64,000 nt of DNA from CAZBDU01 sp964490725 (GCA_964490725.1 CAZBDU010000001.1:149159-213158), one strand, 5' to 3'. Positions 17,178 to 24,673 are shown, counted from the first letter of the stretch. The notes: generated from the sequence alone by a model not told the origin. Program-made: numbers and translations.

Positions 17178-17926
17178 GGGTCTTCCTGCTGTCTCCCGAG
17201 ACCGCCGCCGACGGGACGGTGGAGATCGGAGGGGAGGCGCACCACTACCTGAGCCGGGTGCTGCGCCTGAAGGGGGGGGATCAGTTCCCCGGCACCGACG
17301 GGGCGGGCACCGTGTGGCGGCTGCGGCTGATGCGGGTGGGGCCGCGCTCGCTGACGGTGCGTTTGGAGGAGCCGCGGGTCCAGCCGGAGCCCCTGCCGGC
17401 AATCGAGCTGCTGCAGGCCCTTCCCAAGGGCGCGAAGATGGACCTGATCGTCCGCCAGGCGACCGAAGCCGGGGCCAGCCGGCTGCGTCCGCTGGTCACC
17501 GCCTACACCGTTGCCAGGCCCTCCGAGGGCCGGGCCAGGCGCCAGCGCTGGCTGCGCATCGCCCGGGAGGCGCTCCAGCAGTGCGGGGGACTGCGGCTGC
17601 CGCAGATCGATGCGCCGGTGACCCTGAAGGAGCTGCTGGCGGAGCAGGGCGAGCCCGGCGCCGGGGAGGTGCGGCTGGTGTTTCACCAGGAACGGGTCGC
17701 CGGGGCCACCCTGCACGGGCTGCTGGCCCGCCGCCCCCGGCGGCTGCTGCTGGCCGTGGGCCCGGAGGGTGGCTTCGCGGCGGAGGAGGTGGAGGCGCTG
17801 CGGGGGCGCGGCTATGCGCCGGTCCTTCTCGGCGCTGCGGTTCTGCGCGCCGAGACGGCCGCGCTGTACGCACTGGCGGCGGTTCGAACCGTGATGGAGG
17901 AGAGAGAATCGTGGAAGCCGGCGTAG
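17174..17926 (+). CDS. rsmE: 16S rRNA m3U1498 methyltransferase
   Basis: Methylates U1498 of 16S rRNA using S-adenosylmethionine. 250 residues: an N-terminal PUA-like domain (HHYLSRVLRLKGGDQF) and a SPOUT domain with the trefoil-knot signatures LLQALPKGAKMDLIVRQATE, LLLAVGPEGGFAAEEVEAL and the terminal VLLGAAVLRAETAALYALAA, where the last motif normally reads LG-x-RILRAETA. Overlaps yjbQ by four bases (ATGA) and the next gene by 16 bases. Housekeeping; nothing unusual except the substitution of AV for RI in the last motif. Confidence 0.93.
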   Translation: MRVFLLSPETAADGTVEIGGEAHHYLSRVLRLKGGDQFPGTDGAGTVWRLRLMRVGPRSLTVRLEEPRVQPEPLPAIELLQALPKGAKMDLIVRQATEAGASRLRPLVTAYTVARPSEGRARRQRWLRIAREALQQCGGLRLPQIDAPVTLKELLAEQGEPGAGEVRLVFHQERVAGATLHGLLARRPRRLLLAVGPEGGFAAEEVEALRGRGYAPVLLGAAVLRAETAALYALAAVRTVMEERESWKPA

Positions 17927-18606
17927 CCAGACGGGTCCAGGTGCTCGACGTGCCGGTGGACCAGGCCGACCAGGAGCAGGCCCTGCAGCGCATCGAGCAG
18001 CTGCTGGGCGACGGAGGGAAGCACCAGCTCATCCTGCTGGGGGTTCGCAAGCTGTTCCGGGCCCGCCGGGATCCCGAGTTTCGCCGCTGCCTCAGGGAGG
18101 CCTCGCTGATACTGCCGGAGTCCGCCAGCGTGGTCAGGGCCGCGCGCTTTCTCAAGCGCGGCTCCCTGACCTGCTTCGGCTCCTTCTCCCTGGTGGTGCA
18201 GGTGCTGGCGCTGGCGGAGCGGCGCGGGCGCACCGTGTACCTGCTGGGCGCGCACAAGGAGGAGCTGGAGCGGGCCGAGCGCAACCTCAAGGACTCCTTT
18301 CCGGGGCTGCGCCTGGTGGGACGGTTCGCCGGCTATCACAGCCGGGAGATGGAGAAGGACGTGCTCCTGGCCATCCGCAAGGCCTCACCCTCCTTCCTGC
18401 TGGTGGGCAACGGCCTGGCGGGACGGGATCTGTGGGTGCTCAGGCACAAGAAAGAGCTGCAGCCCGGGGTGTACCTGTGGGCCGGGGAGTGCTTCGATCG
18501 GTTTTCGGGCAAACGCGGCAGCTCCGGGGGCGCCCCCCGCAGCGGCCCGCTGTCCCTGGCCTGGTTCTGGTTCCTGGTGCTGCTGTCGCGGTTGTTTGGC
18601 CGCTGA
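17911..18606 (+). CDS. WecG/TagA/CpsF-like glycosyltransferase, catalytic residues diverged
   Basis: 231 residues from a GTG at 17911 (upstream GGAGG) overlapping rsmE by 16 bases. The fold-level pattern of GT26 is clear: VLDVPVDQADQEQALQRIEQ, ARRDPEFRRCLREASLILP, RRGRTVYLLGAHKEELERAE, FPGLRLVGRFAGYHSRE, SPSFLLVGNGLAGRDLWV and YLWAGECFDRFSGKR. Family members transfer N-acetylmannosaminuronate or similar sugars to lipid-linked GlcNAc. However, the usual TLN-x-EKL reads LLGVRKL, the catalytic Asp of A-D-G-I-G is Glu70 (PESAS) and the PKQE stretch reads AGRDL, so activity or specificity may differ. The C-terminal membrane-association tail ends in WFWFLVLLSRLFGR. Confidence 0.75.
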   Translation: MEAGVARRVQVLDVPVDQADQEQALQRIEQLLGDGGKHQLILLGVRKLFRARRDPEFRRCLREASLILPESASVVRAARFLKRGSLTCFGSFSLVVQVLALAERRGRTVYLLGAHKEELERAERNLKDSFPGLRLVGRFAGYHSREMEKDVLLAIRKASPSFLLVGNGLAGRDLWVLRHKKELQPGVYLWAGECFDRFSGKRGSSGGAPRSGPLSLAWFWFLVLLSRLFGR

Positions 18607-18668
18607 GGGCCCCCTCCCGCCGAGCGGACCTTCACCTTCGCTCACCTGCGCTTCACCTTCACGCACCT

Positions 18669-19115
18669 TCAATCGTATAGCTTCAGGTACTCGTAGAGCT
18701 CCTTCATGCTGGTGCCGGTGGCCCGCAGCACCAGCGCCCCCACCGCCTGCCTGATGCCGGGCACGAACAGCAGCAGGCCCAGGCAGTCGGTGATGAACCC
18801 CGGCGTCAGCAGCAGGATGGCTCCCACCAGGATGCCCGCCACGTTGATGAACTCCTCTCCCGGGTAGACCCCCTTGCGAATCTTCTCCTTCAGGGCGGTG
18901 AGGTTCTTCTGGAAGCTCCTCAGGGCGATCAGCATGCCCGCGAGGCCGGTGGCGGCCGCCAGGGCCAGGGTGATGTAGTTGCCGATGCGGTCGCCCAGGT
19001 AGATGAGCAGGAATATCTCCGCCAGCGGCACCAGGGAATAGAGCAGGGCCAGCACCAGCACCTTGGTGACGAAGGTCTTGTCGAAGAAGCGCAGCAACGC
19101 GCGGGGTCCGTTCAT
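18669..19115 (-). CDS. FxsA family membrane protein
   Basis: 148 residues. FxsA is a small cytoplasmic-membrane protein first known because overproduction relieves F-plasmid exclusion of phage T7; its normal role is unclear. The family pattern is present: LYSLVPLAEIFLLIYLGDRIG, an ALAAATGLAGMLIALRSFQ helix, NVAGILVGAILLLTPGFITD and CLGLLLFVPGIRQAV. I took the ATG at 19115 (MNGPRALLRF) because the longer frame has no homology and contains a -10-like element nine bases upstream of this ATG. The 62 bases to the convergent neighbour hold two imperfect copies of CTTCACCTTC and nothing else recognisable. Confidence 0.85.
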   Translation of the reverse strand: MNGPRALLRFFDKTFVTKVLVLALLYSLVPLAEIFLLIYLGDRIGNYITLALAAATGLAGMLIALRSFQKNLTALKEKIRKGVYPGEEFINVAGILVGAILLLTPGFITDCLGLLLFVPGIRQAVGALVLRATGTSMKELYEYLKLYD

Positions 19116-19124
19116 GCGCCGGCC

Positions 19125-19154
19125 AGTGTAGCACGCCTCTCGCGGCGGCGGCAA
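19125..19154 (-). promoter_or_regulatory. Promoter of the fxsA-like gene
   Basis: Minus strand TTGCCG, 18 bases, TACACT preceded by TG (extended -10), with only nine bases from the hexamer to the ATG. Confidence 0.45.
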
Positions 19155-19230
19155 CCGGCGCCGCCCGTCCCGCCTGCTCCCTTCCCCCCAGCCCACCGGC
19201 CCTTCGCTTCCGCGACGCCCGCGGCCGTGC

Positions 19231-19236
19231 TATGAT
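19231..19236 (+). promoter_or_regulatory. Extended -10 upstream of the sigma-54 activator gene
   Basis: TGCTATGAT, an extended -10, lies 18 bases before the ATG at 19255. The -35 region is GC-rich and not convincing. Confidence 0.4.
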
Positions 19237-19254
19237 GGGGGAAAGACGCTTGAG

Positions 19255-20382
19255 ATGATCCGGCTGCTGTTCATCGATGACGACCCGGGGGCGCAGCAAA
19301 CCCTGGCTGCAGCCCTGGGGGACCGCTTCCAGATCGTGCCGGCCCTGAGCGCTGCGGAAGGGTTGGTGGGCCTGCGGGAGGTCGAGCCGGACGTGGTCCT
19401 CCTGGACATCGACCTCCCGGACCGCGACGGGCTGGATCTGCTGGAGGAGATCGTTTCCGGGGTCCAGGCGCCGCCGGTGATCATGCTAACCGCCTTCTCG
19501 CAGGTGGACTTCGTGAAGCGCGCCATCCAGTCCGGCGCCTGCGACTACCTGGTCAAACCCTTCACGCTGCGGCAGCTGGAAGGAACCGTGCGCAAGGCCG
19601 TGCAGAACGGCCGCCCCGGGCTCAGCCTGGCCCAGGAGGACCAGGAAGCCCTGAGGGCGCTGGTGGGCGACAGTGCCCCCATGCGGGAGCTGCGGGAGAC
19701 GATCTGCCGCTACGCCGCCGCGGAGGCGCCGGTGCTGATCCTCGGGCAAAGCGGCACGGGCAAAGAGCTGGTGGCGCGGGCCATCCATCTTCTCTCCCCC
19801 CGCTGTGACGGTCCCTTCGTTCCCGTCAACTGTGGGGCCCTGCCGGAGACCTTGATCGAGACCGAGCTGTTCGGCTCCGAGCGCGGAGCCTACACCGACG
19901 CGGTTCCCCGGGCGGGCTGTTTCGAACGGGCCGGAGGGGGCACCATCTTCCTGGACGAAATTGCCGAGATGGCGCCGCGGGCTCAGGTGACGCTGCTGCG
20001 GGTGCTGGAGGAGAAGGAGGTGTGCCGGGTGGGAGGTGCCCGCGCGGTGCGGCTGAACGTGCGGGTGATCTCGGCCACCAACCGGGAGCTGAAGGAAGAG
20101 GTGCGTCGGGGACGGTTCCGGGAGGACCTCTACTACCGGATCGAGGTGCTGCCCCTCTCGGTGCCGCCCCTGCGAGAGCGCGCCGAGGACATTCCTCTAC
20201 TGGCGGCGCACTTCCTGCGCCTCTACGGCGGACCGGACAAGCGCATCCGCCCCGCGGCCGTGGAGCGGCTGAGCGGGCATCCCTGGCCGGGCAACGTACG
20301 GGAGCTGCGCAATGTGATGCAGCGCGCGGTGGTGCTCTCCGGTGGAGGAGAGGTGAGCGAACGGCACCTGCGCTGGGGCTAG
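19255..20382 (+). CDS. Sigma-54 activator with receiver and AAA+ domains but no DNA-binding domain
   Basis: 375 residues. Receiver domain at 1-115 with acidic pocket FIDDDPG, phosphoacceptor D51 in VLLDIDLPDRDG and the KPF lysine. The sigma-54 AAA+ domain follows from about 135: Walker A GQSGTGKE, the loop that contacts sigma-54 as GAYTDA instead of GAFTGA, Walker B GGTIFLDEIAEM, sensor ISATNRELKE and the GHPWPGNVREL motif. The protein stops at SERHLRWG, so the Fis-type helix-turn-helix normally following is absent. HTH-less activators such as Helicobacter FlgR work from solution with RpoN, which is encoded at 48551. Its cognate kinase is not adjacent. It overlaps the convergent neighbour by four bases. 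Confidence 0.9.
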   Translation: MIRLLFIDDDPGAQQTLAAALGDRFQIVPALSAAEGLVGLREVEPDVVLLDIDLPDRDGLDLLEEIVSGVQAPPVIMLTAFSQVDFVKRAIQSGACDYLVKPFTLRQLEGTVRKAVQNGRPGLSLAQEDQEALRALVGDSAPMRELRETICRYAAAEAPVLILGQSGTGKELVARAIHLLSPRCDGPFVPVNCGALPETLIETELFGSERGAYTDAVPRAGCFERAGGGTIFLDEIAEMAPRAQVTLLRVLEEKEVCRVGGARAVRLNVRVISATNRELKEEVRRGRFREDLYYRIEVLPLSVPPLRERAEDIPLLAAHFLRLYGGPDKRIRPAAVERLSGHPWPGNVRELRNVMQRAVVLSGGGEVSERHLRWG

Positions 20383-20852
20383 AGGAGACGCACGTGCACG
20401 CCCCGCAGCACCCAGAGGTACTCCCCGGATTCGGTCTGTTCCACCGAAACGGCCCTGGCCACCACCAGGACCCGGTCATCCATGGTCACGATCGGCCCTG
20501 CGGGATTGCGCGGAGCGCGGCGGGGGAAGGTGGCGTAGAACTCGGGTCCCTCGAAGCGCACCAGGCAGCGGTAGCTGCGCACCTCCTCCAGCCCGATCCA
20601 TTCCCCCGATACCAGCTCCACCTCCACGGCGAAGGTGTCCCGCTCGGCGGACACGAAGGTCAGGCCGGCCACCGTGCCGTTCAGGATCAGGTAGCGCTGG
20701 TCGAGCTGGTAGGCGGACGCCTCCCGGGGCCCGATCCTGGTGAGGGTCTTGATGGTGATGCCGAAGTCGGCCACCCGGTCGAAGGCGTTGGCCTGTGCGG
20801 CCAGCCCCACTGGCAACGCCACGAGAAGCAACAGCACCGCCCCTCTGTTCAT
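20379..20852 (-). CDS. Exported protein of unknown function
   Basis: 157 residues with signal peptide MNRGAVLLLLVALPVGLAAQ (cleavage after LAA or ANA). The mature protein is beta-rich: DFGITIKTLTRIGP, RYLILNGTVAGLTFVS, FAVEVELVSGEWIGLEEVRSY, FYATFPRRAPRNP and RVLVVARAVSVEQ. The last half (vector of hydrophobic strands around YRCLVRFEGPEF) looks like a small OB-like or lipocalin-like barrel, without a family match I can name. The start at 20852 has AGGGGG five bases upstream and a promoter just ahead. Function unknown. Confidence 0.6.
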   Translation of the reverse strand: MNRGAVLLLLVALPVGLAAQANAFDRVADFGITIKTLTRIGPREASAYQLDQRYLILNGTVAGLTFVSAERDTFAVEVELVSGEWIGLEEVRSYRCLVRFEGPEFYATFPRRAPRNPAGPIVTMDDRVLVVARAVSVEQTESGEYLWVLRGVHVRLL

Positions 20853-20872
20853 GAGCACCCCCTGACAGGGCA

Positions 20873-20901
20873 AGTGTAGGCGCTACTGCGGAAGGGGTCA
20901 A
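20873..20901 (-). promoter_or_regulatory. Promoter of the exported-protein gene
   Basis: Minus strand TTGACC, 17 bases, TACACT; the -35 overlaps the end of trmJ. About 20 bases separate the -10 from the start codon, which has a strong Shine-Dalgarno. Confidence 0.55.
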
Positions 20902-21629
20902 GAACGGGTTTTGCGGTGCAGGCCGCGGATCTTCTGGAAGACCGTCTCCAGGCGTTTGGCCTCAGCCTCCGCCAGACCCGCCCGGCCAAGGATCTCCCTC
21001 CACAGCAGGCGCTGGTCCCCGGGCTCACCCTGGCTGAAGAAGCCGATCTCGGCCAGCGCCGACACGATGCGCTCCACCAGATCCTCCAGCCGGCCATGGC
21101 TGACCGCCTCGCCCCGGCGCGGGGCCGCACCGCAGGCGCGCACAAAGAGCTGGTAGCAGAGGATCTGCACCGCGTGGGAGAGGTTCAGGGAGGGAAATTG
21201 CGGCGAGGAGGGGATGCGCACCGCCGCGTGACAGAGCGAGAGGTCCCGGTCGTTCAGGCCGGATGACTCGTTGCCGAAAACCAGGGCGCAGACCCCCGGC
21301 GTGGAGGCCGCCTTTTCCGCCAGCTCCTCTGGCGAGAGGGCGAAGTACTTGCGCCGCCGGCCGCGGCGGCGGGTGACCCCCGCCACCAGCGAGGCGTCCC
21401 GGATGGCCTCGGAGAGGGAGGGGCACAGGACCGCACGGTCCAGCACGTCCGCGGCGTGCACGGCGGTGATGGCGGCGACCTCCCGCTGGACCGGCGCGCC
21501 CCCGGTGATGTACAGTGAGGTGATCCCCATGGTCTTCATGGCGCGGCAGACCGAGCCGATGTTCCTGCTGTCCAGGGGCTCCGCGAGGACCACCCGGACC
21601 CTGCCGAGCAGCTCTTCCATGGGGGGCAT
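20898..21629 (-). CDS. trmJ: TrmJ-like tRNA 2'-O-methyltransferase
   Basis: A SPOUT RNA methyltransferase of 243 residues, closest by pattern to TrmJ, which 2'-O-methylates position 32 of tRNAs. Motifs: VRVVLAEPLDSRNIGSVCRA (motif 1 with the catalytic N-x-G-S-v-x-R-A), LVFGNESSGLNDRDLSLCH (motif 2) and PSLNLSHAVQILCYQLF (motif 3 knot). The C-terminal extension (about 165-243) is helical as in TrmJ, distinguishing it from TrmL. GGAAA precedes the ATG at 21629; the ATG at 21620 is possible. Monocistronic by context. Confidence 0.85.
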   Translation of the reverse strand: MPPMEELLGRVRVVLAEPLDSRNIGSVCRAMKTMGITSLYITGGAPVQREVAAITAVHAADVLDRAVLCPSLSEAIRDASLVAGVTRRRGRRRKYFALSPEELAEKAASTPGVCALVFGNESSGLNDRDLSLCHAAVRIPSSPQFPSLNLSHAVQILCYQLFVRACGAAPRRGEAVSHGRLEDLVERIVSALAEIGFFSQGEPGDQRLLWREILGRAGLAEAEAKRLETVFQKIRGLHRKTRS

Positions 21630-21741
21630 TGTCGGTTTCCGGCAGCCGGAGTGTCAATCCTCGCCCCGTGTCCGGCGGTTCTATAGCCTTTTGGCTAAAC
21701 GAAATGCTGGCCGCCAGGGTGGTTAAATTTATGTGGAGTGT

Positions 21742-21770
21742 TTGACAACGATGGGCTAACCTTATACTAT
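21742..21770 (+). promoter_or_regulatory. Promoter of the STAS-YbjN-PspA operon
   Basis: TTGACA, 17 bases, TACTAT (or TATACT with 15 bases). The region 21630-21820 is AT-rich compared with its surroundings and also holds a short TAGCC-TTTT-GGCTA hairpin at 21684-21697. Confidence 0.6.
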
Positions 21771-21820
21771 AGAGCTTGTTTCAGCGTGCCGATCAGATAG
21801 ACAGCGGGAAAAGGAATCCT

Positions 21821-22369
21821 ATGAACAACGATATCGTACCGGGATTCGATGACGAGAAGGACGACAGCCTCAAGATACGGCTTCAGAAGATAGATGAGGT
21901 CCCGGGATGTCTGGTGCTGTATCTCACCGGCTATATCGACACGTATAACTCGAATTACTTTCAGAAACGGGTGGCCAAGGTCATCGAGACCGGCTTCATC
22001 CGGCTCATTTTCCACTGTGCGGGGTTGAACTACGTGTCCAGCACGGGGATCGGCTCTTTCACCGCCTTTCTGAAGGCGGTCAAACCCCGCGGTGGAGATC
22101 TGGTGTTGTTGGAAATCCAGCCGAAGGTGTACGAGGTCTTTCAGCTGCTGGGATTCTCCCAGTTCTTCAACATCAAGGAGAACCTCGAGGAGTCCGTGGG
22201 CTATTTCGCCGACAAGGGCGGCGGGGGCCAGGCAGGGCCGTTCCCCAAGATCTTCAACTGTCCCATCTGCAGCAAAAGGCTCAAGGCGACCAAGGCGGGC
22301 CGTTTCCGCTGCTCGGAGTGCAAGACGATCCTGGCCATCGACAACGCCGGACAGGTGCTGCTGGGCTGA
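21821..22369 (+). CDS. STAS domain protein with C-terminal zinc ribbon
   Basis: 182 residues. A STAS (anti-sigma-factor-antagonist) domain spans about 15-128, with the strand LVLYLTGYIDTYNS and the phosphorylatable-Ser loop GLNYVSSTGIGSF (S73/S74). STAS proteins take part in partner-switching with anti-sigma kinases. After a Gly-rich linker (DKGGGGQAGP) comes a zinc ribbon with C147, C150, C164 and C167 (CPIC ... CSEC), an unusual addition. AAGGA upstream fixes the ATG at 21821. It heads an operon with ybjN-like, pspA-like and a winged-helix regulator gene, so a role in sensing envelope stress is a reasonable inference. No anti-sigma kinase is in the window. Confidence 0.82.
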   Translation: MNNDIVPGFDDEKDDSLKIRLQKIDEVPGCLVLYLTGYIDTYNSNYFQKRVAKVIETGFIRLIFHCAGLNYVSSTGIGSFTAFLKAVKPRGGDLVLLEIQPKVYEVFQLLGFSQFFNIKENLEESVGYFADKGGGGQAGPFPKIFNCPICSKRLKATKAGRFRCSECKTILAIDNAGQVLLG

Positions 22370-22441
22370 GCCCGATCCCAGCGGAGCGAGCCCGACCCGC
22401 AGCAGGTTGCCGACCAGGAATCTCTACCCGGGAGTGGAACC

Positions 22442-22831
22442 ATGGCAATTGCCGAGAAGATCCAGACCTACCTGATCGACCTTTCCGTGAGCTTCGAGGA
22501 GGTCGGGGACGGGACCTGGCTGATCAACGACGAAGAGAAGGGGCTCACCAATGTGGTCCTGGTGGTGGCGGGACCCGTGCTGATCATCCGCATGAAGGTG
22601 ATGGAGGCTCCCGCCCGGCGCCGGGAGGAGCTGTTCGAGAGGCTGCTGCGCCTGAACGCGGAGGACCTTCTCCACGGGGCCTACGCCCTCGAGGGGGACA
22701 ACATCATTCTCCTGGACACGCTGGAGCTGGACAGCATGGACCTGGAGGAGCTGCGCGCTTCCCTGGAGGCCATCGGCCTGGCGGTGGTGCAGCACTACAA
22801 GGCGTTGAAACCCTACCGAGAGGGGGTCTGA
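22442..22831 (+). CDS. YbjN domain protein
   Basis: 129 residues forming a single YbjN-type (type III secretion chaperone-like) fold: an N-terminal helix AIAEKIQTYLIDLSVSFEE, a three-strand section (GTWLINDEEKG, NVVLVVAGPVLIIRMKV), a second helix (RRREELFERLLRLNAEDL) and the DNIILLDTLELDSMDLEEL strand-helix. E. coli YbjN affects stress and motility; the biochemical role is unknown. The gene is 14 bases upstream of the pspA-like gene, and YbjN proteins next to PspA occur elsewhere, so it probably works on the PspA protein or its membrane association. A small soluble cytoplasmic protein. Confidence 0.75.
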   Translation: MAIAEKIQTYLIDLSVSFEEVGDGTWLINDEEKGLTNVVLVVAGPVLIIRMKVMEAPARRREELFERLLRLNAEDLLHGAYALEGDNIILLDTLELDSMDLEELRASLEAIGLAVVQHYKALKPYREGV

Positions 22832-22844
22832 CAGGAGGTCATGG

Positions 22845-23543
22845 ATGGGACTGTTTAGTCGCTTCAAACGGGCCCTGAAGTCAAACATAAACGACATGAT
22901 CAGCAGGGCTGAGAATCCGGAGAAGATGCTCAACCAGCTGATCGTGGAGATGAACGAGCAGCTCATCGAGTCCAAGAAGACGGTGGCTGCCGCCATAGCC
23001 GACGAGAAGAAGCTGGAACGGCAGATGCTCCAGAACCGCGAGCAGGCAGACGAGTGGGAGCGCAAGGCGATGCTGGCGGTGAAGGCGGGCAAGGACGATC
23101 TGGCCAAGGAGGCGCTGCTGCGCAAGCAGGAGTACGAAAACGCCGGACGGCAGTATCAGATCCAGTGGGAGGCGCAGCACGGCTCGGTGGAGCAGCTCAA
23201 GGGGACCCTGAGGCAGCTGCAGCAGAAGATCGAGGAAGCCAACCGCAAGAAGAACCTTCTCATCGCCAGGACCAAGCGGGCCGAGGCGCAGGCCCGCATA
23301 CAGCAGACCATGGGCGGGTTGAAGGATACCTCCGCTTTCGAGGCCTTCGACCGCATGGCGGAGAAGGTCGAGCAGTTGGAGGCCGAGGTGGACGCCATGC
23401 GGGAGATCGAGGCTCCCCAGGGGGACAGCCTGGAGAAGCGCTTCCAGGAGCTGGAGGGCTCCGCGGGATCGGCGGACAAGCTTCTGGAGGACCTGAAGGC
23501 CAAGATGGCCCAGCTTGAAGACAAGAGCCAGGGCGAGGGCTGA
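22845..23543 (+). CDS. pspA: PspA/IM30 family protein
   Basis: 232 residues, almost wholly alpha-helical coiled coil, with the family start MGLFSRFKRALKSNINDMIS and AENPEKMLNQLIVEMNEQL, the alanine/lysine-rich heptads (KKTVAAAIADEKKLERQ, WERKAMLAVKAGKDDLA) and the late motif QQTMGGLKDTSAFEAFDRM. PspA/IM30/ESCRT-III-like proteins assemble on damaged inner membrane and preserve the proton-motive force. In proteobacteria PspF (a sigma-54 activator) controls pspA; here the operon instead ends in a winged-helix gene. Shine-Dalgarno AGGAGG precedes the ATG. Confidence 0.92.
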   Translation: MGLFSRFKRALKSNINDMISRAENPEKMLNQLIVEMNEQLIESKKTVAAAIADEKKLERQMLQNREQADEWERKAMLAVKAGKDDLAKEALLRKQEYENAGRQYQIQWEAQHGSVEQLKGTLRQLQQKIEEANRKKNLLIARTKRAEAQARIQQTMGGLKDTSAFEAFDRMAEKVEQLEAEVDAMREIEAPQGDSLEKRFQELEGSAGSADKLLEDLKAKMAQLEDKSQGEG

Positions 23544-24174
23544 TCACAGCCTCGCCGTCAACCTGGTGGAGGAGGATCAGCTCCGCTTGGAGCGGGTCCG
23601 GCGTCATTTCCTGAGAATCCCTGAGTTCGCCATAGAAGACTCCGGGCGCCCCCTCTTCGAGGAGGGGTTCGCGGTCTACGTCATCCCCGTCTCGCTGCTG
23701 GGGGCCATCGACGCGCTGGACCTGGAGGTGGCTGTGGCGGTGCTGATGGCCTACGGTCCGGCCGGTGAGCTGCGCCGGGCGTTCCTGGCGGGCTGCCGCG
23801 ACTACCTGCGGGAGCCCTGGGGGCCGGAAGAGCTGGAGTGGCGCCTGCGGCTGGCGGCGGGCCGTCCCGCGGCCAGCCTGTCCTCACCCTGGGGGACCCT
23901 CACGGTGGGAAGCGACGGGGCGATCGGGGAGGCCGCGGAACCGGTGGTCCTGTCCTACCACGAGAGACGGGTGCTGGGGGTTCTGCTGCGTCATCGGGGA
24001 GAGCCGGTTTCGCGGGAAGCGCTTTTCTACGCGCTGCGCGGCGCCCCGGGAGCGGCGGCCAGCCGGGCGGTGGACATGCACGTCTCCGCTCTGCGGCGCA
24101 AGCTTGCCGCCGCCTTCCCGGCCCGGGAGGGGCGGATCCGCTCCGTGCGCGGAGTGGGCTACCAGATAGACTGA
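23515..24174 (+). CDS. OmpR-type winged-helix regulator with degenerate receiver
   Basis: 219 residues. The C-terminal half (about 125-219) is an OmpR/PhoB winged helix: VLSYHERRVLGVLLRHRGEP, VSREALFYALRG, AVDMHVSALRRKLAAAF, RIRSVRGVGYQID. The N-terminal half keeps receiver landmarks near its end (AGCRDYLREPWGPEELEWRL, equivalent to the G-x-x-D-Y-x-x-K-P region, with Lys replaced by Glu) but the central strand YVIPVSLLGAID has no acceptor Asp. It is therefore a pseudo-receiver regulator probably not controlled by phosphorylation. The TTG start overlaps pspA by 29 bases; a GTG at 23566 is the alternative. It most likely regulates its own STAS-YbjN-PspA operon. Confidence 0.75.
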   Translation: MKTRARARADHSLAVNLVEEDQLRLERVRRHFLRIPEFAIEDSGRPLFEEGFAVYVIPVSLLGAIDALDLEVAVAVLMAYGPAGELRRAFLAGCRDYLREPWGPEELEWRLRLAAGRPAASLSSPWGTLTVGSDGAIGEAAEPVVLSYHERRVLGVLLRHRGEPVSREALFYALRGAPGAAASRAVDMHVSALRRKLAAAFPAREGRIRSVRGVGYQID

Positions 24175-24219
24175 AGGGATACGCGACGGCTGGGGGGGCT
24201 GCGGGGGTCGCAGGGCCCG

Positions 24220-24615
24220 CTAGCGCAGATAGGGCCTGGAGAGCAGGTCCACCGCCCTGTCCAGGAGCTGGTCGAAGGTGAAGGGCTTCGTGAGGTAGTC
24301 GGAGGCTCCCGCCCGCCTGGCCTGGTCGATGGTGACCGAGTCGGTGCGGGAGGAGATCATGATCACCGGCACCTCCTGGTAGCCCTCCAGGCCCTTCAGG
24401 AGCTGGCAGGTTTCGATGCCGTCGATGCCGGGAAGCGCCACGTCCAGGATCACCAGGTCGAAGCGCTTCCGCCTGGCCAGGGCCACTCCCTCGGACCCGC
24501 AGGCCGCGGTCTCCACCGAATAGCCCTTCTGCCGCAGGTTGATGCGCAGCAGCGTCCCCACCGAGCTTTCGTCATCGATTACCAGCACGCTTCTGACCAC
24601 CACGCTTCCCACCAC
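24220..24615 (-). CDS. Single-domain response regulator
   Basis: 131 residues consisting of one receiver domain: acidic pocket VLVIDDESS, phosphoacceptor Asp in LVILDVALPGIDG, the Ser/Thr switch MISSR and the conserved Lys in DYLTKPFT, all intact. No output domain. Such stand-alone receivers work as phosphate shuttles or CheY-like motor ligands. Several GTG codons (24615, 24603, 24600) could start it; none has a clear Shine-Dalgarno. It converges on the PspA operon and is followed on its strand by nothing close, so its kinase is unknown. Confidence 0.85.
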   Translation of the reverse strand: MVGSVVVRSVLVIDDESSVGTLLRINLRQKGYSVETAACGSEGVALARRKRFDLVILDVALPGIDGIETCQLLKGLEGYQEVPVIMISSRTDSVTIDQARRAGASDYLTKPFTFDQLLDRAVDLLSRPYLR

Positions 24616-24673
24616 GCTTCGCGCCTCAGGGTGCAGGCCCGGAGGCGTTCACGTCCCCGGGCCCAGGCCGGCT

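Noticed and set aside
21684..21697. TAGCC-TTTT-GGCTA hairpin as a terminator
   Set aside because: Short stem without a T-run on either strand; only 14 bases.
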